Below, piece after piece: positions 17,363-26,399 of a stretch of 64,000 nucleotides of DNA (positions are counted from its first letter, which is position 1; each line of letters starts with the position of its first letter). Source of the DNA: Clostridium sp. AF37-5. Lineage in GTDB: Bacteria > Bacillota > Clostridia > Lachnospirales > Lachnospiraceae. The stretch is taken from NCBI RefSeq assembly GCF_003477605.1, contig NZ_QUDR01000011.1, forward strand, positions 1 to 64,000, read 5' to 3'. The notes below the pieces were generated by a model. It saw only the letters and a list, made by a program, of their open reading frames with translations. It was not told the DNA's origin and did not search any database. The position numbers were made by a program, and so were the translations under genes.

Positions 17363-17789
17363 GCGTTCCACGCCCATATGTGAGGCCGGCATAAATTGTC
17401 TGCACGTTTTTCATAACGGCTTCGGAGTCATCCTGTTTTGCAACTTCTTTAAAAGAAGGAAGAAGTGCTTCAAAAATATCCGTTGCATGATTTAACTGCT
17501 CCGGGTCTCTGTTTGCGATGCCCTGACAAAGTTCCCGGTACGCAAACACATATAACTGGCGAAGATAATGGGAAATCTCATACTGCAAATCTAAACTTGC
17601 CATCAACTCCGCAATCATACTGCGCGCACGTTCAATTTCATGGCGCGCCGCTTCAATTTCTCCCTGTTTTAAATATTTTTTTCCCTCTTCTATACTGGCA
17701 AGTGTTGCCTCATAAATAATCACAACAAGTTCACTTCGGTTTGCCTGTGTCACACGCGCTGCATATTCCTGTAACCGTTCTTTTTCCAT
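17310..17789 (-). CDS. fliS: flagellar export chaperone FliS
   Basis: A 159-residue helical chaperone that binds the C-terminus of flagellin in the cytoplasm and keeps it unpolymerised until export. The N-terminus (YAARVTQANRSELVVIIYEATLASI) and the segment DLQYEISHYLRQLYVFAYREL match the FliS helices. The C-terminal TIYAGLTYGRGTLNE, ending in NRGFEA, is a clostridial-type extension, and it overlaps the opposite gene. AGGAGG is three bases before the ATG. The gene follows flagellin by 29 bp; a small GGGAT/ATCCC hairpin sits between them. Confidence 0.93.
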   Translation of the reverse strand: MEKERLQEYAARVTQANRSELVVIIYEATLASIEEGKKYLKQGEIEAARHEIERARSMIAELMASLDLQYEISHYLRQLYVFAYRELCQGIANRDPEQLNHATDIFEALLPSFKEVAKQDDSEAVMKNVQTIYAGLTYGRGTLNETIDSGADANRGFEA

Positions 17790-17818
17790 GCCATCTTCCT
17801 CCTATTCGCGGGATTTTT

Positions 17819-19243
17819 TTATCCCTGAAGAATCTGTAAAATCGTCTGTGGCTGGTTGTTCGCCTGTGCTAACATCGAAGTACCTGCCTGTACCAACACG
17901 CTGTACTGTGTATATTTTGTCATTTCTTCCGACATATCCACATCTTCAATACGAGAGCATGCCTCCGTCAAGTTCTGTGAAGTCTCATCAAGACTTGATA
18001 TTGCAGAATCCAAGCGATTCTGGTAAGCACCAAGTTTAGCACGAATGGAAGAAACCTGCTGAATCGCATCATCAAAAGCTGAAATTGAGGAAGAAGCTCC
18101 TGCCACGGTACATACGTTACAGTTTTCAATATCCAGCGTTTTTGTATTCACACAAGGAATCGAAATGTTAATGCTCTGTCCCTCATTAGCTCCAATTTGG
18201 ATTGCAACATAACCGGCATCCAACATGGTAACGGTAGCGTCTGAACCGGCTTTCGCATTTGAAATATCAAATAACATGCGGAATCCGTCGCGGTCCGACA
18301 CTTCCATCTGTCCACCATTGATAAATACTGTTGCCGTATTTGAAAATCCGGAAGTAGTATCAAGTGTTACTTTTGCATCGGTACCCTCTGTAGTCTGCAC
18401 ACCGTTAATACCAAGTTTCTGTGCCAGATTTGCATTATCCGTTGTGATATTTAACTTCTGGGATGCACCGTAAATAACTGAGGTAAAGGAAAGATTTGTC
18501 GCCGCAGCCAGTTCACACTCCACACCGGCGGCATTTACCGGAACCACATCGACATTCATCATTTCACAGTAATCACGAATGTTTGCATAAACATCTTCAA
18601 AAGTCTGACCTTCCTTAATATCAATCACTTCACCATTAATCTGAATCTGTCCTGCAGTCGCCTTATCAACTACATCTGTTGGTGCAAATCCAAGTGCACC
18701 TGTTTTTGCAGTTGCCTGTGTTGCCTCTGATACAATCTTAAATTTATAACCGGTTAATGCCACATCATCACTGGCATCAATCAATTTCACACCAACATTG
18801 TTGGATGAGGACTGACGGCAGCAGGAACCATCTAACACACTCATCGTATTATACTCAGTATCTTTTGACAAACGGTCGATTTCCGCCATCAAAGAATCAA
18901 TCTCATTTTGCAGTGCCTGTTTATCTTCAATCGTTGTCACACTGCCGTTTGCCGCCTGTACCGAAAGTTCACGGCAGCGCTGTAACATATTTTCAATCTC
19001 AGAGAGAACACCTTCTGTCGTCTGAATAAAAGAAACACCATCTGAACCGTTTTTGGACGCTCTCTGAAGTCCTCGAATCTGTGCGTGCATTTTCTGGGAA
19101 ATTGCCATTCCTGCCGCATCATCTGCCGCTTTTGTAATCCGGTAGCCGGAAGATAATTTGTTTGTACTTGCTGTCAACTGTGACTGTACACTGTTCAAGT
19201 TAAAATTTGCGCGAAGCGCCGAAATATTTGTATTAATTTTCAT
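17819..19243 (-). CDS. flagellin, cysteine-rich
   Basis: Structural subunit of the flagellar filament, secreted through the flagellar type III apparatus. The conserved N-terminal D0/D1 (MKINTNISALRANFNLN, then SGYRITKAADDAAGMAISQ) and C-terminal D1/D0 (SMLAQANNQPQTILQILQG) are intact, with a variable centre of about 220 residues. At least nine cysteines occur, including a CC pair just after D1 (DGSCCRQ) and CNVC before the C-terminal helix; flagellins normally have none. The start is taken at the second ATG, eight bases after AAAGGA; the first ATG is too close to that site. The start region overlaps the end of the upstream 951-codon gene. Confidence 0.95.
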   Translation of the reverse strand: MKINTNISALRANFNLNSVQSQLTASTNKLSSGYRITKAADDAAGMAISQKMHAQIRGLQRASKNGSDGVSFIQTTEGVLSEIENMLQRCRELSVQAANGSVTTIEDKQALQNEIDSLMAEIDRLSKDTEYNTMSVLDGSCCRQSSSNNVGVKLIDASDDVALTGYKFKIVSEATQATAKTGALGFAPTDVVDKATAGQIQINGEVIDIKEGQTFEDVYANIRDYCEMMNVDVVPVNAAGVECELAAATNLSFTSVIYGASQKLNITTDNANLAQKLGINGVQTTEGTDAKVTLDTTSGFSNTATVFINGGQMEVSDRDGFRMLFDISNAKAGSDATVTMLDAGYVAIQIGANEGQSINISIPCVNTKTLDIENCNVCTVAGASSSISAFDDAIQQVSSIRAKLGAYQNRLDSAISSLDETSQNLTEACSRIEDVDMSEEMTKYTQYSVLVQAGTSMLAQANNQPQTILQILQG

Positions 19244-22088
19244 TGTCATCGTCCTTTCTGTTCATGGTTACCACAAATAATCTGGCAATCCGGTACAAAT
19301 CCTGATTTTTTGCACCTTCTTTTTTATTTCCTACGGAAAGAGACGTCCTTTGCCCCGTAATCAGGGTATTACCATCCATTGTAAAACCAATCTCTTCCAA
19401 TTCCTTTTCAAATGCATCCATGCGCTCTTGGCAGGAGGAAACACTCGTTTCATCCTCTACGGTAACAAAGCCGTTTACCTTTTTCTCTTTTACCTTAAAA
19501 CTAGCCTGCAACCTGCCAAATTCCTTAGAATTCATAGCAATCTCAATACTGCCCTTTTCTTTTTCCACGCCTTCCCTAATTGTAATATTGCAAGTCGTAA
19601 TTCCAAATTCCGTCAATATCGGCACTTCATAAACCTGACAGCGGCGCATTGCGCCATGGAATGTAAACAAGCGGGACATCTGATTCTGCCATGTAATTTC
19701 ATCATATGTTATATCGTCTGATTCCCGTCTTTCCACTAGTTCTTTTTGCATGTTTTCTTCAATTTCTGTAAATACATCATCCAAAGAGTCCGGCTCTTCC
19801 ATCGCATCAAGAACCGCATCGGTATCCTCTTCTTTCCACAAATCACGCCATTTACCGGCACCCATCTGCCGAAACTCCTGCACCAGTGAAAGATTGGAAA
19901 GTGTCGCCGGTAAATCCAGCGCCTCTAAGAAATTTATCACCTCTGACTCACTCTTTGCAGCCGCCTCACGCACAGAGCGCACTTCATTCTCATAAAAGGT
20001 ATTTTCCTCTGCAATTGCTGCCTCTTCACACCGCTCCAATAATGCCTCTGCTGAAATTTCCTCATTTCCACCCATTGCCTCTTTTAATACCTGTGGTGAC
20101 AATTTTTCCGTTAAATCTGCCGCAATATTTTGTCCATATGCCGCATAAATCTGCTCGGAAATGGAATTTTTCGAAGCGATTACTTCTTTTTCCATGCCAA
20201 ACGAATCATCCACCGAGACATCCATTCCGGCTTTTTTTCGTGTGCGGACTGCCGACAGAAGGGAAGAAAGCGATAATTCTTTTCCCTCATTTAATACCTG
20301 AGCGGCTGCCGCTCCGTCACTTTTTTCAATCTGGTGAAGAAGGCGGTAAACGCCAATCATCGTTTCACGCTCATCTTCCGTAAGACCATCCGTGTGGTCC
20401 ATCTTCCACAAATACTTTCGGAAAGAAATATCTTCTATATCATTTTGGGCTAAAATCTCATTCACATCATTCTGCAATTCGTCTAATGTCTTTTCTAACG
20501 GATTCTCGCCCTTGCGTATGAGCTCACAGACAACTTCCGGTTTCATACTTTTCATCAGCGTCGTAACACGCTCGTCATACTCTTTAACAGAAACCAGATT
20601 TTCCTCGGTTAAAGGCATCTGATTATAAGCAAGAGCGCGAACCGCCCGCTCATTTCTCGCTGTTGTCTCGAAACCTGCTTCCTCAAGCAGCGTATCGATA
20701 TTGGAAAATGCTTTTGTGAGCGAATCCCCTAAATCTCTGCGGACTTCTGTTCCCACCGACTCATAACGATTTTCTACCATATCAAACGAAGCGGTGAACG
20801 CCTCTGCCTTAGAAGACAGGGAAGAAAGTGTATCCTCTACTCCCTGAGTAAATGCATATCCCATAAACTCAACCGGTGCAGACAACACTTGTTTTACCGC
20901 CTGAGAAGTTTCTTTCAGCGTATTGATATTTTCTTCTGTCACCGGCAAATCCGCATTGAAAAGTTCCGACTGATAAGCCTCTTTTTCCGCTGCTCTAAGT
21001 TTCTCAACCACATCTTCCAATTTCGTGACATCAATTGAAATTCCTTTTTCTGACATCGTGCGGATGGCATCCGCCGTCATCGTAAGCTGGGTTTCCGCCA
21101 ATCTTCTCTTAAAACGAACAGCCTCTGCCACCGATAATTTCACTAAATTCGCTTTTTCCGGCTGCACACCTTCCGCCATCTGGTCGGCAATTCGTGCCGC
21201 CAAAACCGAATCTTTAGTTTCTTTTAATTCTTTTACCTGCGAAGAAAGTGCCACATTTTCTGCCGTTACCGGTAAATCTTCTTCATACAGCCACTTCGCT
21301 GCTGCCATGTTTTCGTCATCTGCTTCCATCCCGCTCTCTTCTAAGCGGCTGCGAACCTGATTCTCCACAAGTGAAAAATCATTTTCCTCGGACGATGGAT
21401 TCTCTTCACCTTCCACGGCCCCATGAACACCGGCATTAACACTTTCCGGTGTAAGAATTGTATTTTCATTGTCAATAAAAAACTTCATCGCAGCGTCCGA
21501 AAAAGAGCGGATTTCCGATGCCATATCTACGGCATGCGAAAGCTTCGCCACATTTTCTTCCGTCACCGGCAGGTCACTGTCCAATAACCGGTCAATCACA
21601 GCGTCCGGGACGTTACCGTCCACGGCTAACTGAGCGGCATTTTTACTTACCGCCTCATCTTTTTCCCGCTGTTTTGACACTTCACGCTCGACAGCCTCCT
21701 GCTTCTCATGACGTTCTTTCTTAATTCTTGTGACCGCCCGCTCAAGCTGAGATGAAGTATATTCTTCTAACGGTGTCCCATCTTCCGAAACCGCTTTTGC
21801 ATCTTTCCCGGTCATACAGCGGCTGATAAAATCTGCCGGTGACATCTGCGCATCGTCTAAAGGCACCATATTTTGTTTCTGTAATTGTTTTGCTTCTGCT
21901 TCCGTATACACAATGTGGTGTTTCCCCGCCTCTTGTACGGAACAATCCATTGTCGCTCCCACCTGAATCTGGGAGATGCCGCCATCCTTGGCGTCTTGTA
22001 CAGACACGTTTTTTTTCTCCATTCTTTCCGCGTCATCAAAGGTAAGGGAAATCCGATTGGTCGAAATATCCATAGATTTCACGCTCAC
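19233..22088 (-). CDS. large repeat protein with FliK-like C-terminus (DUF6240-like)
   Basis: A 951-residue acidic, helical protein with no signal peptide. It contains a repeated motif, LPVTEEN or a variant, at about residues 173, 272, 381, 491 and 726, each at the end of a helix-rich unit of roughly 100-110 residues. The last ~110 residues (IEIAMNSKEFGRLQASFKVKEKK, then FEKELEEIGFTM) resemble the C-terminal domain of the hook-length protein FliK. The family may be DUF6240 (from memory). It starts at GTG with AAGGA eight bases upstream. Its last codons overlap the flagellin ribosome site and start, so the two are translationally coupled. A role in flagellar export or length control is inferred. 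Confidence 0.75.
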   Translation of the reverse strand: MSVKSMDISTNRISLTFDDAERMEKKNVSVQDAKDGGISQIQVGATMDCSVQEAGKHHIVYTEAEAKQLQKQNMVPLDDAQMSPADFISRCMTGKDAKAVSEDGTPLEEYTSSQLERAVTRIKKERHEKQEAVEREVSKQREKDEAVSKNAAQLAVDGNVPDAVIDRLLDSDLPVTEENVAKLSHAVDMASEIRSFSDAAMKFFIDNENTILTPESVNAGVHGAVEGEENPSSEENDFSLVENQVRSRLEESGMEADDENMAAAKWLYEEDLPVTAENVALSSQVKELKETKDSVLAARIADQMAEGVQPEKANLVKLSVAEAVRFKRRLAETQLTMTADAIRTMSEKGISIDVTKLEDVVEKLRAAEKEAYQSELFNADLPVTEENINTLKETSQAVKQVLSAPVEFMGYAFTQGVEDTLSSLSSKAEAFTASFDMVENRYESVGTEVRRDLGDSLTKAFSNIDTLLEEAGFETTARNERAVRALAYNQMPLTEENLVSVKEYDERVTTLMKSMKPEVVCELIRKGENPLEKTLDELQNDVNEILAQNDIEDISFRKYLWKMDHTDGLTEDERETMIGVYRLLHQIEKSDGAAAAQVLNEGKELSLSSLLSAVRTRKKAGMDVSVDDSFGMEKEVIASKNSISEQIYAAYGQNIAADLTEKLSPQVLKEAMGGNEEISAEALLERCEEAAIAEENTFYENEVRSVREAAAKSESEVINFLEALDLPATLSNLSLVQEFRQMGAGKWRDLWKEEDTDAVLDAMEEPDSLDDVFTEIEENMQKELVERRESDDITYDEITWQNQMSRLFTFHGAMRRCQVYEVPILTEFGITTCNITIREGVEKEKGSIEIAMNSKEFGRLQASFKVKEKKVNGFVTVEDETSVSSCQERMDAFEKELEEIGFTMDGNTLITGQRTSLSVGNKKEGAKNQDLYRIARLFVVTMNRKDDDNEN

Positions 22089-22108
22089 TTTCTAAATCCT
22101 TATACTTA

Positions 22109-22137
22109 TATCTCGGACAATCCGGCGGAAATCTTTA
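22109..22137 (-). promoter_or_regulatory. candidate sigma-28 promoter upstream of the 951-codon gene and flagellin
   Basis: Minus strand: TAAAGATT (22130-22137), then a TCCGAGATA box (22109-22117). The spacing of TAAA to the box is 16 bases. This fits the sigma-D/sigma-28 pattern TAAA-N15/16-GCCGATAT with two mismatches in the -10 box. The gene starts about 20 bases downstream. No better sigma-28 site was found directly in front of flagellin. Confidence 0.5.
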
Positions 22138-22147
22138 GTATCTCTTC

Positions 22148-23233
22148 CTAATTTGCCTGATACTCTTCTAACAGACTTTTATCCAGTTTAATTCGGTTAT
22201 CCATCGTTTTCATGACATCGGCAATTTCAACCGTCTGTTTCACGGATGGATCCGACAAATCGTACAAATTATTATTACGGAAATCAAGGACAGTCGGCTC
22301 GAAAATATTTTCCTCATTTCCTGTGATAACCAATCCTTTTTCTCCATTTGACAATTCAACACATACACCCGGATACAAAATAGAAATACCATGAATCAAA
22401 GCATTTACTATTTTCTTATTGTAACGCTCCTCATCCGCAAGAAGTTCTCGCACCGCTTTCACTTCCGAAGTCGGCTCCTCAAAAGACTTCATTGCTGTCA
22501 TACGGTCATACGCATCTGCCACATAGAGGATATTTGCATTCACGCTCTCTTTTAACCCTGCCGGAATTTCTGCATCGCTCTCTCTTGTATAAAGCTCCTG
22601 CATCTGGGTAATGAGGCGCAGAACTTCCTCATCCAAATCACCATATTGGTCTAATGTCTCCTGTGTGTTTTTCTTAACAACTTCTTTCGTGCCATCATCT
22701 AAATCTTCCGCATCCGGTAACTGCTGTAATTTCAGTGCACCGATATCATGCAGAATAGCAGACTTCACAAGGAGATTAATCCGTCCAACCGGGAAGCCCA
22801 TCTGACCGGCAATAATGGCGGACAAAATAGCAACATTCAAAACATGTTTATAAATATAATCTTCACTGCTTCGCAGACTCTGCACAAAATTAATCTTATG
22901 GTTTAAGTCTCCATAATTCTTTATGATAAGACTGCACAGCCAGTCAAGTCCTTTGTCTTTTTTTCCGGAATCAATCAAATCCAAATCTTCGCGGATACTA
23001 AAAACCGCCATCGTCTGAAAACGCTCAAAGTTAATATCATCCTCCGACATCGGCGGAACCGGTTCTGCCGGTTCAAGTATGTACAGACCTAAAAGCCTAA
23101 AATTTTTAATTCCGTAAATCGCCTGCATCGTAAGTTTTGTATCACGGTCATACAACAAAACTCCATTTTTATTGTAGATTGGTTTTCCTAAGCGCATTCC
23201 GGGCTTGAGTTCATCTACTTTCACAAATAACAT
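22148..23233 (-). CDS. degenerate HD-GYP-family protein
   Basis: A 361-residue protein with an N-terminal PilZ-free beta domain (FVKVDELKPGMRLGKPIYN) shared with the HD-GYP protein at 53 kb, followed by an HD domain: YKHVLNVAILSAI and AILHDIGALKL keep the metal-binding His and HD pair, and NILYVADAYDRMT is present. The HHExxxGxGYP segment that defines cyclic-di-GMP phosphodiesterases is missing, replaced by an acidic stretch. It may bind rather than degrade the nucleotide, or have lost activity. GAGGAGG is six bases before the ATG; an in-frame ATG ten codons earlier has no site. Its position beside flagellar genes suggests motility control. Confidence 0.8.
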   Translation of the reverse strand: MLFVKVDELKPGMRLGKPIYNKNGVLLYDRDTKLTMQAIYGIKNFRLLGLYILEPAEPVPPMSEDDINFERFQTMAVFSIREDLDLIDSGKKDKGLDWLCSLIIKNYGDLNHKINFVQSLRSSEDYIYKHVLNVAILSAIIAGQMGFPVGRINLLVKSAILHDIGALKLQQLPDAEDLDDGTKEVVKKNTQETLDQYGDLDEEVLRLITQMQELYTRESDAEIPAGLKESVNANILYVADAYDRMTAMKSFEEPTSEVKAVRELLADEERYNKKIVNALIHGISILYPGVCVELSNGEKGLVITGNEENIFEPTVLDFRNNNLYDLSDPSVKQTVEIADVMKTMDNRIKLDKSLLEEYQAN

Positions 23234-23302
23234 GCTGCTACCTCCTCGACTTAATTTTTTCACATTTTTTTCGTATACTTATCATCATAAATCGTTATTT
23301 CT

Positions 23303-23331
23303 ATCATAGCAGTTATTGCCATTTGACGCAA
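23303..23331 (-). promoter_or_regulatory. sigma-A-type promoter of the degenerate HD-GYP gene
   Basis: Minus strand: TTGCGT (23326-23331), 17 bases, TATGAT (23303-23308), about 70 bases before the ATG. It lies in the 126-bp divergent region shared with the subtilase gene. Confidence 0.5.
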
Positions 23332-23359
23332 TGATTATTTGAGAAAGGAGCGTGAAATT

Positions 23360-25522
23360 ATGCGAAAAAGAGGACTGATTTCAGTTTTGATTTTATCTCT
23401 TTTGCTTAGCAGCACCATACCGCATAAAATTCAGGCTGTAACTGAACAAGCTAAGACCGCTAAAACTTCTGATAACTATGTCGAGGGCGAAGCCATTGTA
23501 ACACTTAACGCTTCTTCCGAAACCGGACTTGCCAAAGAGGGAACCGCATCATTTGATTCCGATATTGAAGTGGAAAACAGCTGGGATTTTGGTCCTGCCA
23601 AAAAGAAAAAGGGGAAAAATCTCTATCTTTCAGAGGTTCACTCTGATACTTATTCAACGAAAGAACTTATTGAAAAACTGAAAAAACAGGATAATGTAGT
23701 TGCCGCCGAGCCAAATTACTACCGCTATAAATTAGCCACGACAAACGATACTTATGCCGACGAACAGTGGTATTTAGACGGCACCGGAGCCTATCAGACT
23801 ACTTCCTCCGGTATTCAGTACAAAAACCGGATTCAAACAAGTAACGACAGCGATACCATTGTTGCAGTCGTTGATACCGGTATTGACTACACCCACGAAG
23901 ATTTAGCCGCTCACATGTGGAAAAATCCTTACGACCAGTTAGAGCTTCCGGGTACATATGGCTATGATTTCGGAGATTACGACAGTGATCCTATGGACGA
24001 AGATGAGGACGGACACGGTACTCACTGCGCCGGTGTCATCAGTGCCGTATCGGACAATAATAAAGGAATCTGCGGCATCAGCAATGCAAAACTAATGGCG
24101 TTGAAAGTTTTTAATTCTGCCGGCACATCATACGATTCCGCTATCATCGCGGCTTTTAATTACATCTATAAAGCGCAGACTCTCGGCGCAAATATTGCCG
24201 CCATCAACTGTTCCTGGGGTGGCGGTGGAGGTAGTTCAACCTCTATGAAAACGCTGATTAACCAGATTGGGCAAAATGGCAGTCTGTTTCTTTTTGCTGC
24301 CGGAAACGAGGGCGAAGACCACGATAATGCCATCTCCGACGGATGCCCCTATGACTTGGACAGCCCTTATGTGGTAACCGTTGGTGCCTCCACCCAGACC
24401 GATAAAAAAGCATCTTTTTCCGATTACGGAAATAAGACGGTCCACCTTTTTGCACCGGGTCGGAATATTTTTTCCACAATAAATTCCGGCATTTTTTACC
24501 CTTCCGTTTACACAGACAGTATGCGAAGTTCACGGTGTTCGTATTTCACCTCTTTTAACTCAAACGACACCGTTTTATACCACCCATCGGAAATCGGCGA
24601 ATCAGACGGCAGCATTTTATACAATGAAAAGTCTTATTCAGCAGAAGATTCGCACAATCAGGCAGGCAGCGGCTCTTACTGCATTTCCATTGATGCTGCG
24701 CGAAGTTCTGCAACTTTGACCCTTTACATGGATATTGACGGCATGAACTTAGCCGATGGCACATACCACCAGGTATCTTATGATACGGGCATCGAAGGAA
24801 ATGGCGAAATTTCATGGTCACACTACAGCAGTAAATTATATTTTATAAAGAGGAACAATACCACTTACGCAGAAATTGTTTCCTTAACAGGCAACTTTAC
24901 TTCCGTACATAAAATTTACATTGATAACATCGGCATTTCAAAAGCAAATCCGACAAATGCCCTTTATATCAAGTACAATTCGATGAGCGGCACTTCTATG
25001 GCTGCCCCTCAGGTATCAGCTGCCACAGCACTTCTTGCTGCCGCATATCCAAACGATTCCGCAGTGCAAAGGCGCAACCGTCTGCTGAACTGTGTGCGTG
25101 AGGTTTCAGGGCTTTCTTCCTACTGCATGACCGGCGGCATTTTGGATTTAAGTAAAATCAGTTCCGCCTCATCCGGTCTCCCTGCCTGTCTACAGACCAC
25201 AACAAAGACAAACACCACTGCGGCACAAGGTACAAGCAGTACAAAGAAAACAACCAAACTGGTGACAAAAATAACATTAAATAAAAAGAAAGCAAAACTC
25301 CGTTATAAAAAGAAACTCAAATTAAAGGCCACCGTAAAACCAAAAAATGCAACAAACAAAAAAGTCAAATGGTATGTCTCCAATAAAAAATATGCCAAAG
25401 TAACGCAAAAAGGTGTTGTCCGTGCAAAGAAAAAGGGAATCGGCCATACCGTTAAGGTTTATGCAAAGGCAAAAGATAAATCCAAAAAGAAGGCTTATTG
25501 CAAAGTGCGCATTTATAAATAA
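23360..25522 (+). CDS. secreted subtilisin-like serine protease with C-terminal Ig-like domain
   Basis: A 720-residue exported S8 protease. A signal peptide (MRKRGLISVLILSLLLSS) and a propeptide of about 85 residues precede the catalytic domain. The triad is visible in order: VAVVDTGID (Asp), DGHGTHCAGV (His) and SGTSMAAPQVSA (Ser), with a ~170-residue insertion before the Ser block that looks like a beta-sandwich. The C-terminal ~95 residues form a Lys-rich bacterial Ig-like (Big2) domain, similar in composition to the N-terminus of the xylanase downstream. The ATG follows AAAGGAG; a TTG seven codons earlier is not preferred. It probably degrades extracellular protein or processes surface proteins. 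Confidence 0.93.
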   Translation: MRKRGLISVLILSLLLSSTIPHKIQAVTEQAKTAKTSDNYVEGEAIVTLNASSETGLAKEGTASFDSDIEVENSWDFGPAKKKKGKNLYLSEVHSDTYSTKELIEKLKKQDNVVAAEPNYYRYKLATTNDTYADEQWYLDGTGAYQTTSSGIQYKNRIQTSNDSDTIVAVVDTGIDYTHEDLAAHMWKNPYDQLELPGTYGYDFGDYDSDPMDEDEDGHGTHCAGVISAVSDNNKGICGISNAKLMALKVFNSAGTSYDSAIIAAFNYIYKAQTLGANIAAINCSWGGGGGSSTSMKTLINQIGQNGSLFLFAAGNEGEDHDNAISDGCPYDLDSPYVVTVGASTQTDKKASFSDYGNKTVHLFAPGRNIFSTINSGIFYPSVYTDSMRSSRCSYFTSFNSNDTVLYHPSEIGESDGSILYNEKSYSAEDSHNQAGSGSYCISIDAARSSATLTLYMDIDGMNLADGTYHQVSYDTGIEGNGEISWSHYSSKLYFIKRNNTTYAEIVSLTGNFTSVHKIYIDNIGISKANPTNALYIKYNSMSGTSMAAPQVSAATALLAAAYPNDSAVQRRNRLLNCVREVSGLSSYCMTGGILDLSKISSASSGLPACLQTTTKTNTTAAQGTSSTKKTTKLVTKITLNKKKAKLRYKKKLKLKATVKPKNATNKKVKWYVSNKKYAKVTQKGVVRAKKKGIGHTVKVYAKAKDKSKKKAYCKVRIYK

Positions 25523-25530
25523 AGATACCC

Positions 25531-25560
25531 TTGACTTTTTCTACACAAATCAACTACACT
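25531..25560 (+). promoter_or_regulatory. sigma-A-type promoter of mtnN
   Basis: TTGACT (25531-25536), 18 bases, TACACT (25555-25560), about 38 bases before the ATG. It begins immediately after the subtilase stop. Confidence 0.5.
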
Positions 25561-25598
25561 TAAGGACGAAACGGATTGTTTTACTATGAGGAGGCATT

Positions 25599-26297
25599 AT
25601 GAAAAAAATTGGATTAATCGGAGCCATGGATGAAGAAGTGGCTATCATAAAAGAAGAAATGACAAATACAAACGAAGTGACAAAAGCAGGCATGACTTTT
25701 GTGGAAGGAGATTTTTACGGAATCAAAACCGTTGCCGTTGTAAGTGGAATTGGCAAGGTCAATATGGCAGTCTGCACCCAGATTCTCTGTGATGACTTTC
25801 ATGTAACCATGGTTATCAACACCGGCGTTGCCGGCTCCTTGAACAACGCCCTTGATATCGGTGACATTGTTTTATCGAGTTGTGCGCAGGAACACGATAT
25901 GGATGTCTCGCCACTCGGAGACCCGGTCGGCATCATTCCACGCATGGAACAGTCGATTTTTACAGCAGATGAGACACTGGTTTCTTTGGCAAAATCCGCC
26001 TGTGAAAAAGCGAATCCGGACATTCACTGCCACATTGGAAAAGTGGTGAGCGGCGACCAGTTTATCGCCAGTGCGGAGAAAAAGAATTATTTAATTGAAA
26101 CATTCCATGGTGACTGTGCCGAAATGGAAGGTGCTGCCATGGCGCACACCGCTTACTTAAACAACGTCCCATTTTTAATTATCCGCGCCATTTCTGACAA
26201 GGCAGATAATTCCGGTCATATGGATTATCCGGTTTTTGCAAAACAGGCAATTATCCACACCGTTTCTCTGCTTAAGGAACTTTATCAACATTTATAA
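25599..26297 (+). CDS. mtnN: 5'-methylthioadenosine/S-adenosylhomocysteine nucleosidase
   Basis: Cleaves methylthioadenosine and S-adenosylhomocysteine, recycling by-products of SAM-dependent reactions and of polyamine or quorum-signal synthesis. The 232-residue sequence shows the family start KKIGLIGAMDEEVAIIKEEM, the GDQFIAS segment and AEMEGAAMAH, whose Glu contacts the ribose. The downstream SDKAD box holds the catalytic Asp. GAGGAGG precedes the ATG. It is monocistronic, with its own promoter upstream and a strong terminator downstream. Confidence 0.97.
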   Translation: MKKIGLIGAMDEEVAIIKEEMTNTNEVTKAGMTFVEGDFYGIKTVAVVSGIGKVNMAVCTQILCDDFHVTMVINTGVAGSLNNALDIGDIVLSSCAQEHDMDVSPLGDPVGIIPRMEQSIFTADETLVSLAKSACEKANPDIHCHIGKVVSGDQFIASAEKKNYLIETFHGDCAEMEGAAMAHTAYLNNVPFLIIRAISDKADNSGHMDYPVFAKQAIIHTVSLLKELYQHL

Positions 26298-26323
26298 ACA
26301 ATTATCTTTGAGAATAACACAGT

Positions 26324-26360
26324 GGAATGTCACAATAGTTTATTGTGGCATTCCTTTTTT
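26324..26360 (+). terminator. intrinsic terminator of mtnN
   Basis: A 14-bp stem (GGAATGTCACAATA with its complement, one G-U pair), a three-base loop and six T residues. It separates mtnN from the xylanase gene. Confidence 0.85.
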
Positions 26361-26399
26361 GGGGTTAAAATATGGTTACAATGAAAGGAGTGTAGCTAT

